From the NCBI GenBank assembly GCA_964017045.1, contig OZ024798.1:28944347-29008346 (forward strand): DNA of 64,000 bases, written 5' to 3'. Of the stretch, positions 45,108 through 56,810 are shown one piece after another. Each line of letters starts with the position of its first letter. Position 1 is the first letter of the stretch. This DNA is from Omphiscola glabra (taxonomy: Eukaryota; Mollusca; Gastropoda; Lymnaeidae). The translations under genes were made by a program, and so were the position numbers. The notes below the pieces were generated by a model. It worked only from the letters and a program-made list of their open reading frames with translations, searched no databases and was not told where the DNA came from.

Positions 45108-46883
45108 CATGTTCCTTCTCTTTTCTCTCTACCTTCTCTTTTCTATATTGTCCTTATATTTTCTATCTCCTTTCTCTTTTCTCCCCTTCTTCCCTTTTCT
45201 CTCTTCCTTTTATTTTATCCCTTCCTTATCTTTTCTTATCTTTTCTCTCTACCTTCTCTTTTCTTTCCTTTACTTCTCTTTTATCTCATTCGTCTCTTTT
45301 CTCTCTTCTTTATCTTTTCTCTCTTTCTTCCCCTTTCTCTCTTCTTTCTATTTTATCTCTTCCGTATCTTTTCTGTCTACCTTCTCTTTTCCTTCTTTTT
45401 TTTTCTAACTCTTCCCCTTTCTCCATTCCTTCTATTTTCTCTCTTCCTTCTATTTTTCTCTACATTCTCTTTACTCTCTTCCTTCTATTTTCTCTCTTTC
45501 TTATCGTTTCTCTCTTCCTTCTCTTTGCTCTCTTTCTTCTCTTTTCTCTCTTCCTGCTCTTTTATCTCATTCTTCTCTTTTCTCTCTTCTTTATCTTTTA
45601 TCACTTTCTTCCCCTTTCTCCCTTTATTCTATTTTCTCTCCTCCTTCTCTTTTCTCTCTTCCTTCTCTTTTCTCTCTTCCTTCTCTTTTCTCTCTTCCTT
45701 CTCTTTTCTCTCTTCCTTCTCTTTTCTCTCTTCCTTCTCTTTTCTCTCTTCCTTCTCTTTTCTCTCTTCCTTCTATTTGCTCTCTTCCTTCTCTTTTCAC
45801 TCTTCCTTCTCTTTTCTCTCTTTCTTCTCTTTTCTCTCTTCCTTCTCTTTTCTCTCCTCCTTCTCTTTTCTCTCTTTCTTCTCTTTTCTCTCTTCCTTCT
45901 CTTTTCTCTCTTTCTTCTCTTTTCTCTCTTCTTTATCTTTTATCACTTTCTTCCCCTTTCTCCCTTTATTCTATTTTCTCTCTTCCTTATATTTTTATCT
46001 ACCTTCTCTTTACTCTCTTACTTCTATTTTCTCTCTTCCTTCTCTTTTCTCTCTTCCTTCTCTTTTCTCTCTTCCTTCTCTTTTCACTCTTCCTTCTCTT
46101 TTCTCTCTTCCTTCTCTTTTCTCTCTTCCTGCTCTTTTCTCTCATTCTTCCCCTTTCTCCCTTTATTCTATTTTCTCTCCTCCTTCTCTTTTCTCTCTTC
46201 CTTCTCTTTTCTCTCTTCCTTCTCTTTTCTCTCTTCCTTCTCTTTTCACTCTTCCTTCTCTTTTCTCTCTTCCTTCTCTTTTCTCTCTTCCTGCTCTTTT
46301 ATCTCATTCTTCCCCTTTCTCCCTTTATTCTCTTTTCTCTCTTCCTTCTATTTTTCTCTACATTCTCTTTACTCTCTTCCTTCTATTTTCTCTCTTTCTT
46401 ATCGTTTCTCTCTTCCTTCTCTTTCCTCTCTTTCTTCTCTTTTCTCTCTTCCTTCTCTTTTCTCTCTTCCTTCTCTTTTCTCTCTTCCTTCTCTTTTCTC
46501 TCTTCCTTCTCTTTTCTCTCTTCCTTCTCTTTTCTCTCTTCCTTCTCTTTTCACTCTTCCTTCTCTTTTCTCCCTTTCTTCTCTTTTCTCTCTTCCTTCT
46601 CTTTTCTCTCCTCCTTCTCTTTTCTCTCTTTCTTCTCTTTTCTCTCTTCCTGCTCTTTTATCTCATTCTTCTCTTTTCTCTCTTCTTTATCTTTTATCAC
46701 TTTCTTCCCCTTTCTCCCTTTATTCTATTTTCTCTCTTCCTTATATTTTTCTCTACCTTCTCTTTACTCTCTTACTTCTATTTTCTCTCTTTCTTCTATT
46801 TTCTCTCTTCCTTCTCTTTTCTCTCGTCCTTCTGTTTTATCTCTTCTTTCTCATTTCTTTCTTTCTTCTCTTTTCTCTTTTCT
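45108..46883. repeat. Polypyrimidine 18-bp repeat block, ~1.8 kb
   Basis: The block is built mostly from tctcttttctctcttcct units (18 bp) with occasional A. The plus strand is almost free of purines, so stop codons, which all need A, are rare. That is why two frames stay open for over 600 codons with FSLFLLF or SFLSSF peptides. Longer composite segments recur, for example one with tatcactttcttccccttt at about 45,598, 45,940 and 46,693, showing higher-order amplification. I do not believe the ORFs are genes. Confidence 0.97.
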
Positions 46884-47972
46884 ACTTTATCATAATCTGT
46901 TGTAGTTAGCTTTGCTTTTCTCCAATCATGTATCTCCGTTTCGTATGATTTCAACCCTTCGTCGGCTCGATATGTAAGCTCTTCTATACATTATGGATGG
47001 CCAGTTTCCCCGAATGCGGATCTTTAACCTCTATAAATGCATGCGCTCATTTGCCAGCTGTGTGCACTGCACCTTAAAGCTGCACCACGAGTTTACCGTG
47101 CATGCTTCTGACATGTACCAGATAAACGACGGATCTCAAACAGATGAATGTGTTAGGTCGTGTTTATGTTTTCGTTTTCTTGTTGTTGACCCTAACAAAT
47201 TCCCCATACAGATATGTTTATTTTGGGCATTTCTAGAGACATAACATATATAACAATATATACGTTTTGAGTCTTTGAAAATTTGTGATTGCAAAAAAAA
47301 ATTCGAAGATCTTTTGGACTTTGCAAATGTGAGATTAATGAATAGAGGAAATATTGTGTAGTCCAATCTCTTTGTTTTTTAATTAGACTCTACCAGCCTC
47401 GGGTCCAATATATTTGTCCTTTAATTGGACTCTACCAGGCTCGGTTCCAATATATTTGTCCTTTAATAAGACGCGCAAAAGACCGGGGCCAGATCTATTT
47501 AGCATTAAGACCACATTACAGCACGCAGAACTCCCCCAAATAAAGACGTAGACCAGAATAGAGCTGTACGGCTCAGATCTCCTCAATGTCGCGCCACCTT
47601 GAACTGTGCAAACATCACCAACGTCGTGCCGATGAATCAGGAAATCTGAACCACGTCCTGATCGAACCGATAGCTTACAGAGAGCGAAACAAAATTACCT
47701 CGCCGTGTCCTCGTTCATCGGACAAAAGGTCTCAGAGTTTAAAAGAAAAAAAATTTCATTGGTCTAGGCACGAATGGACTGACGTATCTTGAAATCATTG
47801 AAGACGCTCAACTCGGGTTTGAAGCGGTGGGGTTTGGGGGGTGTGTGGGGGGGGGGGAGCAGATGGGAATTCACGTCTCTTTTCGCATACTTCCCGTTAT
47901 ATTTTATGCTACCTATTTTTGGTTGAAGAAACAATCCTCGAAAATTAGTTTTGTTGAAAAGTATCATAGTAT
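46884..47972. other. Unassigned sequence with a short repeat
   Basis: At 47,375-47,470 a segment of about 60 bp (tttgt.ctttaattggactctaccag) is present twice. ORFs at 46,993-47,792 show no recognised motif. Confidence 0.4.
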
Positions 47973-48137
47973 CAGTGGCGTAGCGAGCTTAACTCGCGCC
48001 CGGGGCACAATACCTTTTTAGCGCCCCCCTATTCGAAAACCATACAATATTATAGTAAAATATACCATTTGGCGCCCCTTTGTGAGTAGCGCCCGGGGCA
48101 TGATGCCCCCCTTGCCCCCTCCCTCACTACGCCACTG
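47973..48137 (-). mobile_element. cagtggcg MITE, copy B (165 bp)
   Basis: This is inverted relative to copy A. The ends are cagtggcgtagcgag and the complementary ctcactacgccactg. The flanking duplication is exact: catagtat at 47,965-47,972 and at 48,138-48,145. The exact 8-bp duplication and high similarity to copy A point to fairly recent movement by a hAT-type transposase supplied elsewhere in the genome. Confidence 0.93.
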
Positions 48138-48284
48138 CATAGTATATATATTTCCGTGATTGTATACACTGTAATTTATAGTTTGGTCTTTCTTTCACAT
48201 CTCGCACATGGCAGTCGGAATTTTTTACAGCCGCATGTGTTTTTGGTGGCACAATTGGTACAGAAAATATATGGAATTTCAATG

Positions 48285-48620
48285 ACAGAAAGGAAGAGAA
48301 ACACAGAAAGAAAGAGAGACACAGAAAGAAATAGAGACACAGAAAGAAAGAGAGACACAGAAAGAAAGAGAGACACAGAAAGAAAGAGAGACACATAAAG
48401 AAAACGAGAGCGACAGAAAGAGAGACACAGAAATAAAGAGATACACCGAAAGAAAGAGAGACAGAAAAAAGAAGGACATAGAAAGAAATAGAGACACTGA
48501 AAGAAATAGAGACACTGAAAGAAAGAGATACACAGAGAGAAAGAAAGACGGCCAAAAAGAGACAACACTTAAATAAGAGAGACACATACAGAAAAAGAGA
48601 CACAGACAGAAAGAGAGATT
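48285..48620. repeat. Purine-rich 18-20-bp repeat
   Basis: Units resemble agaaagaaagagagacacag. The minus strand gives low-complexity ORFs (SLFLSVSLF). This is microsatellite-like GA/CA sequence, not coding. Confidence 0.92.
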
Positions 48621-49714
48621 AAACGGTACGTAACATCACAAACTCACCCCCCCCACCCATCCCCAACACACATTGTTAAGATAGGGCCACGAATAATAAT
48701 ACTAACACAACAAACACATAACAATCAGTTACCACGATCAGTTGCCTAAAGTAATAACTTCACACAAAGAACATCCAAACATCATGCATGTAGATATCGC
48801 GAAGACGAGGGCCGTCACGCTGACGAGGAAATCTCCACTCGTATTTTCGGTTGACATAATGGACCCGTGCAGTTGAGCGAGGCTGTTGTCGAGGGTAATT
48901 TATTCATTGATGTGAGATCACTTCGTCAAAGAAGATGTCAATCTAACATCATTTTTTTTTCTCCATGTGACTTCATAGACGTTCCACATCTTTTAGATAG
49001 ACCGGCGAGATATGTGGGGGTGGGGTGTGGGTTGGGGGGGGGGGGTGCTATTCTTCGACGTGAACTGCAAGCGTTTGGCCGTGAAACCATATAGAGATTC
49101 TCAATTTGTTTCGGAAACTCTCACGTTTCGGGTATATTTCAATTGATAGGCTATTAAAATATAAATGTTAAAAGGATCCAAAATCCGAACAGCAACCATT
49201 TTTACAAGACAATGCCCTTCATTAGCTGCTCAAATATTGTTAAATTTCATTTTGATTTTGTGAGCAGTTTGGTTTTTGTTTGTTTCGCTTTGTTCCAACC
49301 GAAAACTGACATTGAAGCAATCTAATTTGTGAAAGCTTAATGAAAGAAAAAAAAAGTGCTGTGATTACTTGTCAGTCAGGAACTTCGACATCTTCTACCC
49401 AAATGTTGATAGTTTAAAATTGCTGACGTTATCAAAAAGCCAGCAAGTCCAATGATATTGGATTCAATGGTTGGTTAGATGGTTCTTCTCAACACGTCAT
49501 TCTGTCGCGGGTAAGTAAGTGCTTTTTTCGGGGGTTGGGGGTTGGTTTGGGGGGGGGGGGTAATTGGGGGGGACATGTACTATCTTATTACACTTCTCAT
49601 ATCAAACATAAGATTCGATTTGCATTTAAAATTACATCTAACAACTCTATATAAACTGTTGCCATCAAAATTCTATTTCTTTAACATTGCATTCTCCCGT
49701 AAAGAGTAGATTAT
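48621..49714. other. Unassigned sequence
   Basis: No gene was recognised. G runs lie at about 49,035-49,046 and 49,549-49,560. Confidence 0.45.
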
Positions 49715-50095
49715 ACATAAATATCTCCTAATACGTTGATGAAGGTCCCAGAATAGATCTAGATAAAACATCTCCTAATACGTTGATGAAGGTCCCAGAA
49801 TAGATAAAACATCTCCTAATACGTTGATGAAGGTCCCAGGTAAGGTGATGAAGGCCATAGATTTAAATGAAAGGTGTGGAGGTGGGTGAACAATATTACT
49901 TAACTCATTGTACCTAGAGACAGAAGCTGTCTAATCTCAATACAATACGGGACAGTAGCTGCTGGAATTCAATGTACCTAGGGACAGAAGCTGTCTAATC
50001 TCAATACAATACGGGACAGTAGCTGTCTGAACTCAATGTACTAAGGGACAGTAGCTGTCTGAACTCAGTCTACGTAGGGACAGGATCTGAGGTAC
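49715..50095. repeat. Two short adjacent tandem repeats
   Basis: At 49,715-49,842 a 42-47-bp unit starting atctcctaatacgttgatga occurs three times. At 49,905-50,095 units of about 35-70 bp share gggacag.agctgtct and aatctcaatacaa or aactcaatgta. Confidence 0.85.
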
Positions 50096-50774
50096 AAACA
50101 TTTTGTTTTATTTACACTTAAACTTCACAAATTACGAAAAGTAAAAAAACAAAAAAAAAAAAAACCCAACACTTTTATTTTCGTATACCATATTTCTGAT
50201 ACAATAATACGACTTGACCGCATTTGAATACCCAGATTCGACCCACGGCCCCCCAAGTTCGGGGTCATTCCACCTTGTATGAGTCATTAAGAGAGCGGGA
50301 GAGGTATGAGTCACATACGAAGCCAGTCTAACATCATTGATGTACTTAATTGGAGACGTCATTGACGTCCAACTGGGTGACGTTTTTAGCGTGGTCTGTC
50401 ACGAACCAGTCCAGGTACCCGATATTATGCGAGTGCCGCGAGTGAGCCGGCTGTTGATAATTTGTATTGTCACCGTAACGAAGGTCATGGAGTTTCCTTA
50501 ACCAGGTGCTCGAGACGATTCGAGAACGTTGAATGATATTAAGTTAGAAAATAATTATTAAGTGATGTACAATAAAGTCGTATTGAATAGAGATCAAGTA
50601 TACATTGTTATAATCTGAAACACCATTCAGGTGTCCAAATAACGAAAAAAAAGTAGACTCACTACCAAGGGATGACTGAGTTATCACAAAAACAAAAGTT
50701 ATAATTACTTCCGACACATCATTGCAATGTCACGAACAACTTGCCACCGCAGCTGTTGGGAGAAGACTGACGTT
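50096..50774. other. Unassigned sequence
   Basis: No array, element end or recognisable ORF was seen. Confidence 0.45.
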
Positions 50775-51055
50775 GATAGTAAGGTGGTGTCTGGTACGAG
50801 TGATGATCGTTTGACATGGTGTCTGATACGAGTGATGATCGTTTGACATGGTGTTTGAAACGAGTGAAGATGGCGGGACATGATGTTTGATACGAGGGAA
50901 TCTGGTGTGACATGATGTGATATGATGTTTGATACCAGTGAAGATGGCGGGACATGATGTTTGATACGAGGGAAGCTGGTGTGAAATGATGTTTGATACG
51001 AGGGAAGCTGGTGTTACATGATGTGATATGATGTTTGATACCAGTGAAGCTGATT
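50775..51055. repeat. Irregular repeat of tgatacgag words
   Basis: Units of about 30-36 bp combine gtttgatacgag, tgatgatcgt or ggaagctggtg, and acatgatg. The minus-strand ORFs (SYQTSCP, HHVTPAS) are translations of these units. Confidence 0.85.
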
Positions 51056-51182
51056 TTGAACTATTTTGGATGTTATGTGACTGATGAATGCAGAAAGTTT
51101 GAACAAGGCACAAACAACAAGTCATAAGTTGTGAGCTTGATATCTTGGAAATGTTTGTGTTAAAATCCTTATTAATACTTTC

Positions 51183-51495
51183 CGTCTTCCTACTTTCTCT
51201 CTTCTCCCTCTCTTCTCTCTCGCCCTCTGTCTTCTCTCTCCATCTTTCTCTCCATCTCTCTTCTCTCTCTCTTTCTCCATTTCTCACTTTCTCCCTTTCT
51301 CTTCTCACTTTCTCCCTTGCTCTTCTCCCTTTCTCTCTCTTCTCTCTCTCTCTTCTCTCTCTCTTCTCTCTCTCTCCCTCCCTCTCTCTCTCCCTCCCTC
51401 TCTCTCTCCCTCCCTCTCCCTCCCTCTCTCTCTCCCTCCCTCTCTCTCTCCCTCCCTCTCTCTCTCTCTCCCTCTCTCTCTCTCTCTCTCACCAC
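51183..51495. repeat. CT-rich simple repeat
   Basis: This is almost pure pyrimidine with ctctctctccctccctc units. It produces serine/leucine-rich plus ORFs and RERE-type minus ORFs that are low-complexity artefacts. Confidence 0.95.
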
Positions 51496-51654
51496 CCATC
51501 AGTTACACTATTCCAAGAATACCTTTGTGAAAATGCAGAAGATGTGTTTGGCATTTACATTATATGTAGAACTGCAAACAAAAAGTGAGCCAGAGGGAGA
51601 ACACACACACGCACAAGGAGAGAGTAAGACGGAGAAAAAGAAGGAAAAATGAAG

Positions 51655-51945
51655 AGAGAAAGAAGGAACGAAAGAGAGACAGAGAGAGAGAGAGAGACGG
51701 TAATTGATATGGCCAGTGTGAAAAAAGTGTAGAAAATTTGTGACAATGTAGCATAGAGAAGAGTTCTGCAAAGAACTGTAAGAGTGGGAGATAAAAAAAG
51801 AGAGAGAGAGAATTCGTAATTAGTAGAAAATGTGTCAGAAAGAGAGAGAGACAGAAACAGAGAGAGAGAGAGAGAGAGAAATATAACGAGTAATAGAAAG
51901 TGTGTCAGAAAGAGAGGGGGAGAGAAAGAGAGAGAGATTGGGTGG
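51655..51945. repeat. GA-rich simple repeats
   Basis: Two purine blocks (51,655-51,700 and 51,790-51,945) consist of gagagaga and gaaagaga, with a ~70-bp segment (aatagaaa.gtgtcagaaagagag) seen twice at about 51,823 and 51,892. Confidence 0.9.
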
Positions 51946-53034
51946 AGAGAGAATAGTAACCATAAATATATGAGAGAACGTCACATGCATAGAAAGCAGA
52001 ACTTGAGATTATGTTAAAAAGATAAAGCCGAGGGCAAATAACCGCAAAACACACGAGAGTCTGTTGTACAAACATGAACAAAAAAGTGTGACACACACTG
52101 TTACGAAGTAAATTCCGCACAGGTACACCACAACCCCCGAATTACTCTGAACGTTTCCATTACCAAGATAATGATAGTTTAAAGCCCTTGCACTAGACAT
52201 ACCTACAAGTGGCTCACCACTTGGCCCCGACGAGCCTAAAATGGGGGCCATGTTTGGATGGAAAATTGCCACTCATGCTCGATAAAAGGTAATTTTTTTT
52301 TTATCTCCACCCACTAAAGCCACTTAAAAAAAGTCCCTCGGCCAGGCTGAGTGCATGGGTGGGTGGTGTCGATTCCACGCATATCTGGCAGAGGATATTT
52401 AAGAAAAAAAAAAGAGTTTGTTTCGAGTATTATCAGCTGCGGGAGCTAACCCCATGGTACGCTGAAGTCAGTTGATTAAGACGATACCATCAACCCTATA
52501 GGTACCCCCCCCCCCCACCCCCGTGGTATCGCACGCATCAGGTTTAGGTGTGGAGGGGTTACATTTTTCAACACTAAATATCCGAGAAATTGATACAACA
52601 CTTAAACTCGATTCATGCAAACTGGAATTTAACCTTTCATATAAAAAAAAAAAAAATAAACCAACCAAACAACCCCACTAAGTAACATTTATGAAGAGCT
52701 GAAAATCTCTCTCCCCCCCCCCCCCTCTCTCCACTCTATTTTTTCTTCTCTTTTTTCTCCAGAGAAAAGATAGAATAAATAAATGCAATAACTTTTTCTT
52801 TTCTCAAATATTTCTAGGAAGTGATGTCAGGAAGCTTACTGCATGGCTTTAGCGATATAATTTCAAATTTTAGGGTATTTTCGGGATGACCACTCTGCAT
52901 ATGATTGGTTTGCTCATATGGGAATAGATATGATGACATTTTGAAAATCGCTAATTTCCGGGGTTAATACAATGATATATCCGGGGTCATAGTCTCAAAT
53001 GTTTTTTGCGATTAAGATTCTCTGCCCTGTTTTC
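51946..53034. other. Unassigned sequence
   Basis: The minus-strand 87-codon ORF at 52,009-52,272 starts in a segment with tggccccgacgagcc and ccacttgtaggtatg, which may be repeat-derived. No family is recognised. A C run lies at about 52,506-52,516 and 52,714-52,725. Confidence 0.4.
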
Positions 53035-53300
53035 TACCATGTTATAGTCTTTCTCTCAACTCCCATTTTATAGACTTTTTCTCAACTCCCATTTTATAGA
53101 CTTTTTCTCAATTCCTATTTTATATACTTTCCCTCCACTCCCATTTTATATTCCATCAACTCCCATTTTATAGACTTTCTCTCAACTCCCATTTTATAGA
53201 CATTCTCTCAACTCACATTTTATAGAAATTCTCTCAATTCACATTTTATACACTTTCATTGTATTCCCATTTTATAGACTTTCTCTCTACTCCCATTTCC
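53035..53300. repeat. 26-bp minisatellite, about 10 copies
   Basis: The unit is ctcaactcccattttataga followed by ctttct, with variants such as cacatttta and one shortened unit at about 53,150. Confidence 0.92.
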
Positions 53301-53719
53301 ATCTCCCAAGAGAGTAATCTTGTAGAGCGTTATTGGTTTTAGTTTACACACGTGACATTTTAAGACTTTCTCGTGCAGTGATCACCTGGTGAAAGGCTGG
53401 AAAAGGATGGGTAAAGGTGTGAGCGAGCACCTTGAAACCATGTCGACGGAGGATGCGGGCTGACACTGCTGTTGCTCAAAGTATTGTGGTTGACCGCGTC
53501 TGCTTCGCGGCTGAGTGAACGGGTGGGTGTGTGTTAAAGAGTTACGTCCCTTAAACCGGGATTTTGTAAGCCTTCAATGTTTAGAAAAAAAAAGTAAATT
53601 ACTCTACTTGTGTCGATAATTTAAAGATTACAATTTAAAACTAAGAAGTAGAAGATAAAAAAACCTCGAAAAAAAAAAATTTAAAATAAATAAAAATACT
53701 TTCTTGTTAATACCAGTTA

Positions 53720-53822
53720 AAACGCTCTAAAATTTCTTAAAATGATCTAAAATTTCATAAAATGATATAAAATTTCTTAAAATGATTTCTTAAAATGATC
53801 TAAAATTTCTTAAAATGCATTA
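53720..53822. repeat. ~20-bp A/T-rich repeat, about 5 copies
   Basis: Units resemble aaatttcttaaaatgatct. One half-unit deletion lies at about 53,785. Confidence 0.85.
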
Positions 53823-54612
53823 CGCAAAGAAATCCTGTGCAGAATTTTTTTTCTAAAAATAAATTAAAAAAAAACAAAAACAAACACATTTACGTTTCAT
53901 TTGCATTCAATTATTGGACTCCCTTGACGTCATAGATAAAATGTTTCTGTACTGGATTATATAGCATGTCCTGTTTGAGGGATTGTGTGTGTGTGTGTGT
54001 TTTGGGTGGGGGGGGGGGAAGCTAGACAGCGACTTCAAAAGTCGTTGAAACAGGCAACGCCCATGCCTAGGTGAATGAAATGATTGACAAAAGAGGCTAA
54101 ATGATCAGTAAAAACTCATTTAAAATAAATTGTGCAGATATCCTGCTGTATAGTCGTACTTTGAAACTGTCGGACGTCCTCACTGTGAATGATTTATATG
54201 TGAACAATTGCAGAGTCAGCCTTTAAATTAATATAAAATAATTATGATGTGGTGCCCCTGCTCAAAGCCATCACAGATAAGCATGGCTATATATGCCAGG
54301 GGCAGATTCGTGGTAAGCGTATTGGAGCCCTCCATCCCACTGCTCCAAATTGAATTATGTGCTTTAAGAGAATCGCCTTTAGTTAAAAATAGCATGTTCA
54401 CTTTAACCTCAAGAAGATTAATTAAAACAGTTCTCTGATATTGGGGCATACATATTAAGAGTGGCTACGCCTTGGGTATTTGGGCCCATTTATTTTCTTT
54501 TGGATCCTGGATTCGCCGCTGATGTCGAGTACGGAAATGTACATCGAAGGAAGGGCGTCACAGTTCCTTTGATGCCCTGATAACAGGTAGGCATGATGAA
54601 GTGTCGCTACGT
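53823..54612. other. Unassigned sequence
   Basis: There is a TG microsatellite with a following G run at 53,985-54,017. ORFs on both strands at 54,228-54,449 lie over each other and show no known motif. The segment near 54,294 (gccaggggcagattcgtgg) resembles a degraded transposon end. Confidence 0.4.
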
Positions 54613-54823
54613 AGCACTATGGTCTCAAGTCTCGTGGAGTGGGACACTTTCTAATGGGAGGACGGTATATAGTGAACATAAAGCACTACGGTCCCAAGTC
54701 TCGTGGAGTGGGACACTATCTAATGGGAGGACGGTATATAGTGAACATAAGGCACTACGGTCCCAAGTCTCGTGGAGTGGGACACTATCTAATGGCAGGA
54801 CGGTATATAGTGAACATAAAGCA
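54613..54823. repeat. 69-bp minisatellite, 3 copies
   Basis: Units start agcactacggtcccaagtct and end gtatatagtgaacataa. The length is a multiple of three, so a 94-codon plus ORF reads a 23-residue repeat (ALRSQVSWSGTLSNG and onward). It has no signal sequence or known family. Confidence 0.95.
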
Positions 54824-55404
54824 CACGCTCTATTGGGAAAATGTTTCGAAAAAATTGAAGGATTTTTTTCCGTGTAGTAGTGTGTCTAATTATCTCTGCA
54901 TGTAATGGATGCTCATATGGTTGGGGGGGGGGGGGAATCATAATAGTGGTTGACACGCTATTGTGGGAAGAATAGTAGTATCATATTTAATACAATTTGG
55001 ATTTAAAATAGGGGCAATGCTTCTAAAATGTTATGCACGGGAACGCAGATACAAATTCTCAAGTTACAGTGATGGTGTTGTGACACAAGCAGCATGTGAC
55101 AGCAGCAGCACGGGACACCCGCAGCATGTGACACCAGCAGCAGCATGTGACAGAAGCAGAATGTGACATCAGCGCGTAACCTTACAGTCATTCACCAAAT
55201 TCTTCAACCCAAAAACTATAACATAAGAACCCCAGGGGGCACTTCTTTCTCTATATTTTGAGATCATTTTTTACCAGCTGCAATGTCTTCTCGTTGCCAA
55301 ATTATTGATATGCCCGCGAAGCATTAACCTTTTAGCTACGCCGATGAAACCGTATACTAATTTGATTAGTATTGATAGCCCTTTCGTTCAGGTTAATCCA
55401 CACA
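54824..55404. other. Unassigned sequence with a small repeat
   Basis: At 55,090-55,165 about five copies of cagcagcatgtgaca or variants are present. A G run lies at about 54,923-54,934. No gene was seen. Confidence 0.45.
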
Positions 55405-56565
55405 CAACCTGTCAATCAATCACACGACCAATCAATCAAATACATAACCAGTCAATCAAACACTCGACCAGTCAATCAAATACACGACCAGTCAATCAAT
55501 TACACGACCAGTCAATCAATCACACGACCAGTCAATCAAATACACGACCAGTCAATCAAATACACGACCAGTCAATCAAACACCCACGCATCAATCAAAT
55601 ACACGACCAGTCAATCAAATACAAGACCAGTCAATCAAACACCCACGCATCAATCAAATACACGACCAGTCAATCAAATACACGACCAGTCAATCAAACA
55701 CCCACGCATCAATCAATTACACGACCAGTCAATCAAATACACGACCAGTCAATCAAATACACGACCAGTCAATCAAATACACGACCATTCAATCAAACAC
55801 ACGACCATTCAATCAAACACACGACCAGTCAATCAAATACACGATCTGTCAATCAAATACACGACAAGTCAATCAAATACACGACCAGTCAATCAAATAC
55901 ACGACCAGTCAATCAAATACACGAACAGTCAATCAAATACACGACCAGTCAATCAAATACACGAACAGTCAATCAAATACACGACAAGTCAATCAAATAC
56001 ACGACCAGTCAATCAAATACATGATCTGTCAATCAAATACACGACCAGTCAATCAAATACACGACCATTCAATCAAACACACGACCAGTCAATCAAATAC
56101 ACGATCTGTCAATCAAATACACGACCAGTAAATCAAATACACGACCAGTCAATCAAATACGCGACCAGTCAATCAAATACACGACCAGTCAATCAAATAC
56201 ACGACAAGTCAATCAAATACACGACAAGTCAATCAAATACACGACCAGTAAATCAAATACACGGCCAGTCAATCAAATACACGACCAGTCAATCAAATAC
56301 ACGACAAGTCAATCAAATACACGACAAGTCAATCAAATATACGACAAGTCAATCAAATACACGACAAGTCAATCAAATACACGACAAGTCAATCAAATAC
56401 ACGACCAGTCAATCAAATACACGACAAGTCAATCAAATACACGACAAGTCAATCAAATACACGACAAGTCAATCAAATACACGACAAGTCAATCAAATAC
56501 ACGACAAGTCAATCAAATACACGACCAGTCAATCAAATACACGACAAGTCAATCAAATACACGAT
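55405..56565. repeat. 20-bp minisatellite, about 58 copies
   Basis: The unit is acgaccagtcaatcaaatac. Main variants are acaagt, accatt, atctgt and a caccc.acgcatc insert form near the left. The acaagt form dominates from about 56,300 to the right end. Two plus frames stay open (239 and 414 codons, QSIKYTTSQSNTRPVNQIHD-type), which is array translation. Confidence 0.98.
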
Positions 56566-56810
56566 ACTCTTCAAGTTTGCAAAAAAAAAAAAAAAGCAAA
56601 AAGTGTTTGGACATAACGTCTGGATAGTTGTTTCAACTTAAGAAATGGACATTTCATTATATCCACTTATTGTCTTGGATAATGACCCATTCAATGGGAA
56701 ACTACAAGTGGATGCGATGTGTACAGTGAATAAAGGTTGTAATGATAATAATAATTAAATGAATAATGGCCTCTTCATTTCATTTATGAATGCGATTTCA
56801 GGAATAAATA
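56566..56810. other. Unassigned sequence
   Basis: An A run (56,580-56,595) and an (ATA)n stretch at about 56,740 are present. No gene was seen. Confidence 0.45.

Noticed and set aside
45003..46909. Two plus-strand ORFs of 630 and 609 codons
   Set aside because: They are the overlapping readings of a polypyrimidine repeat. Stops need A and are therefore rare. The composition is only S, F, L and a few others, with no domain.
52009..52272. Minus-strand 87-codon ORF beginning MAIFHPNMAP
   Set aside because: The start looks gene-like, but the rest is a hydrophobic cysteine-rich stretch without motif, and the first part may be a repeat. Not supported.
55305..56616. Plus-strand ORFs of 239 and 414 codons rich in QSIKYTTSQSN
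   Set aside because: They are direct translations of the 20-bp array in two frames, with no non-repetitive domain.
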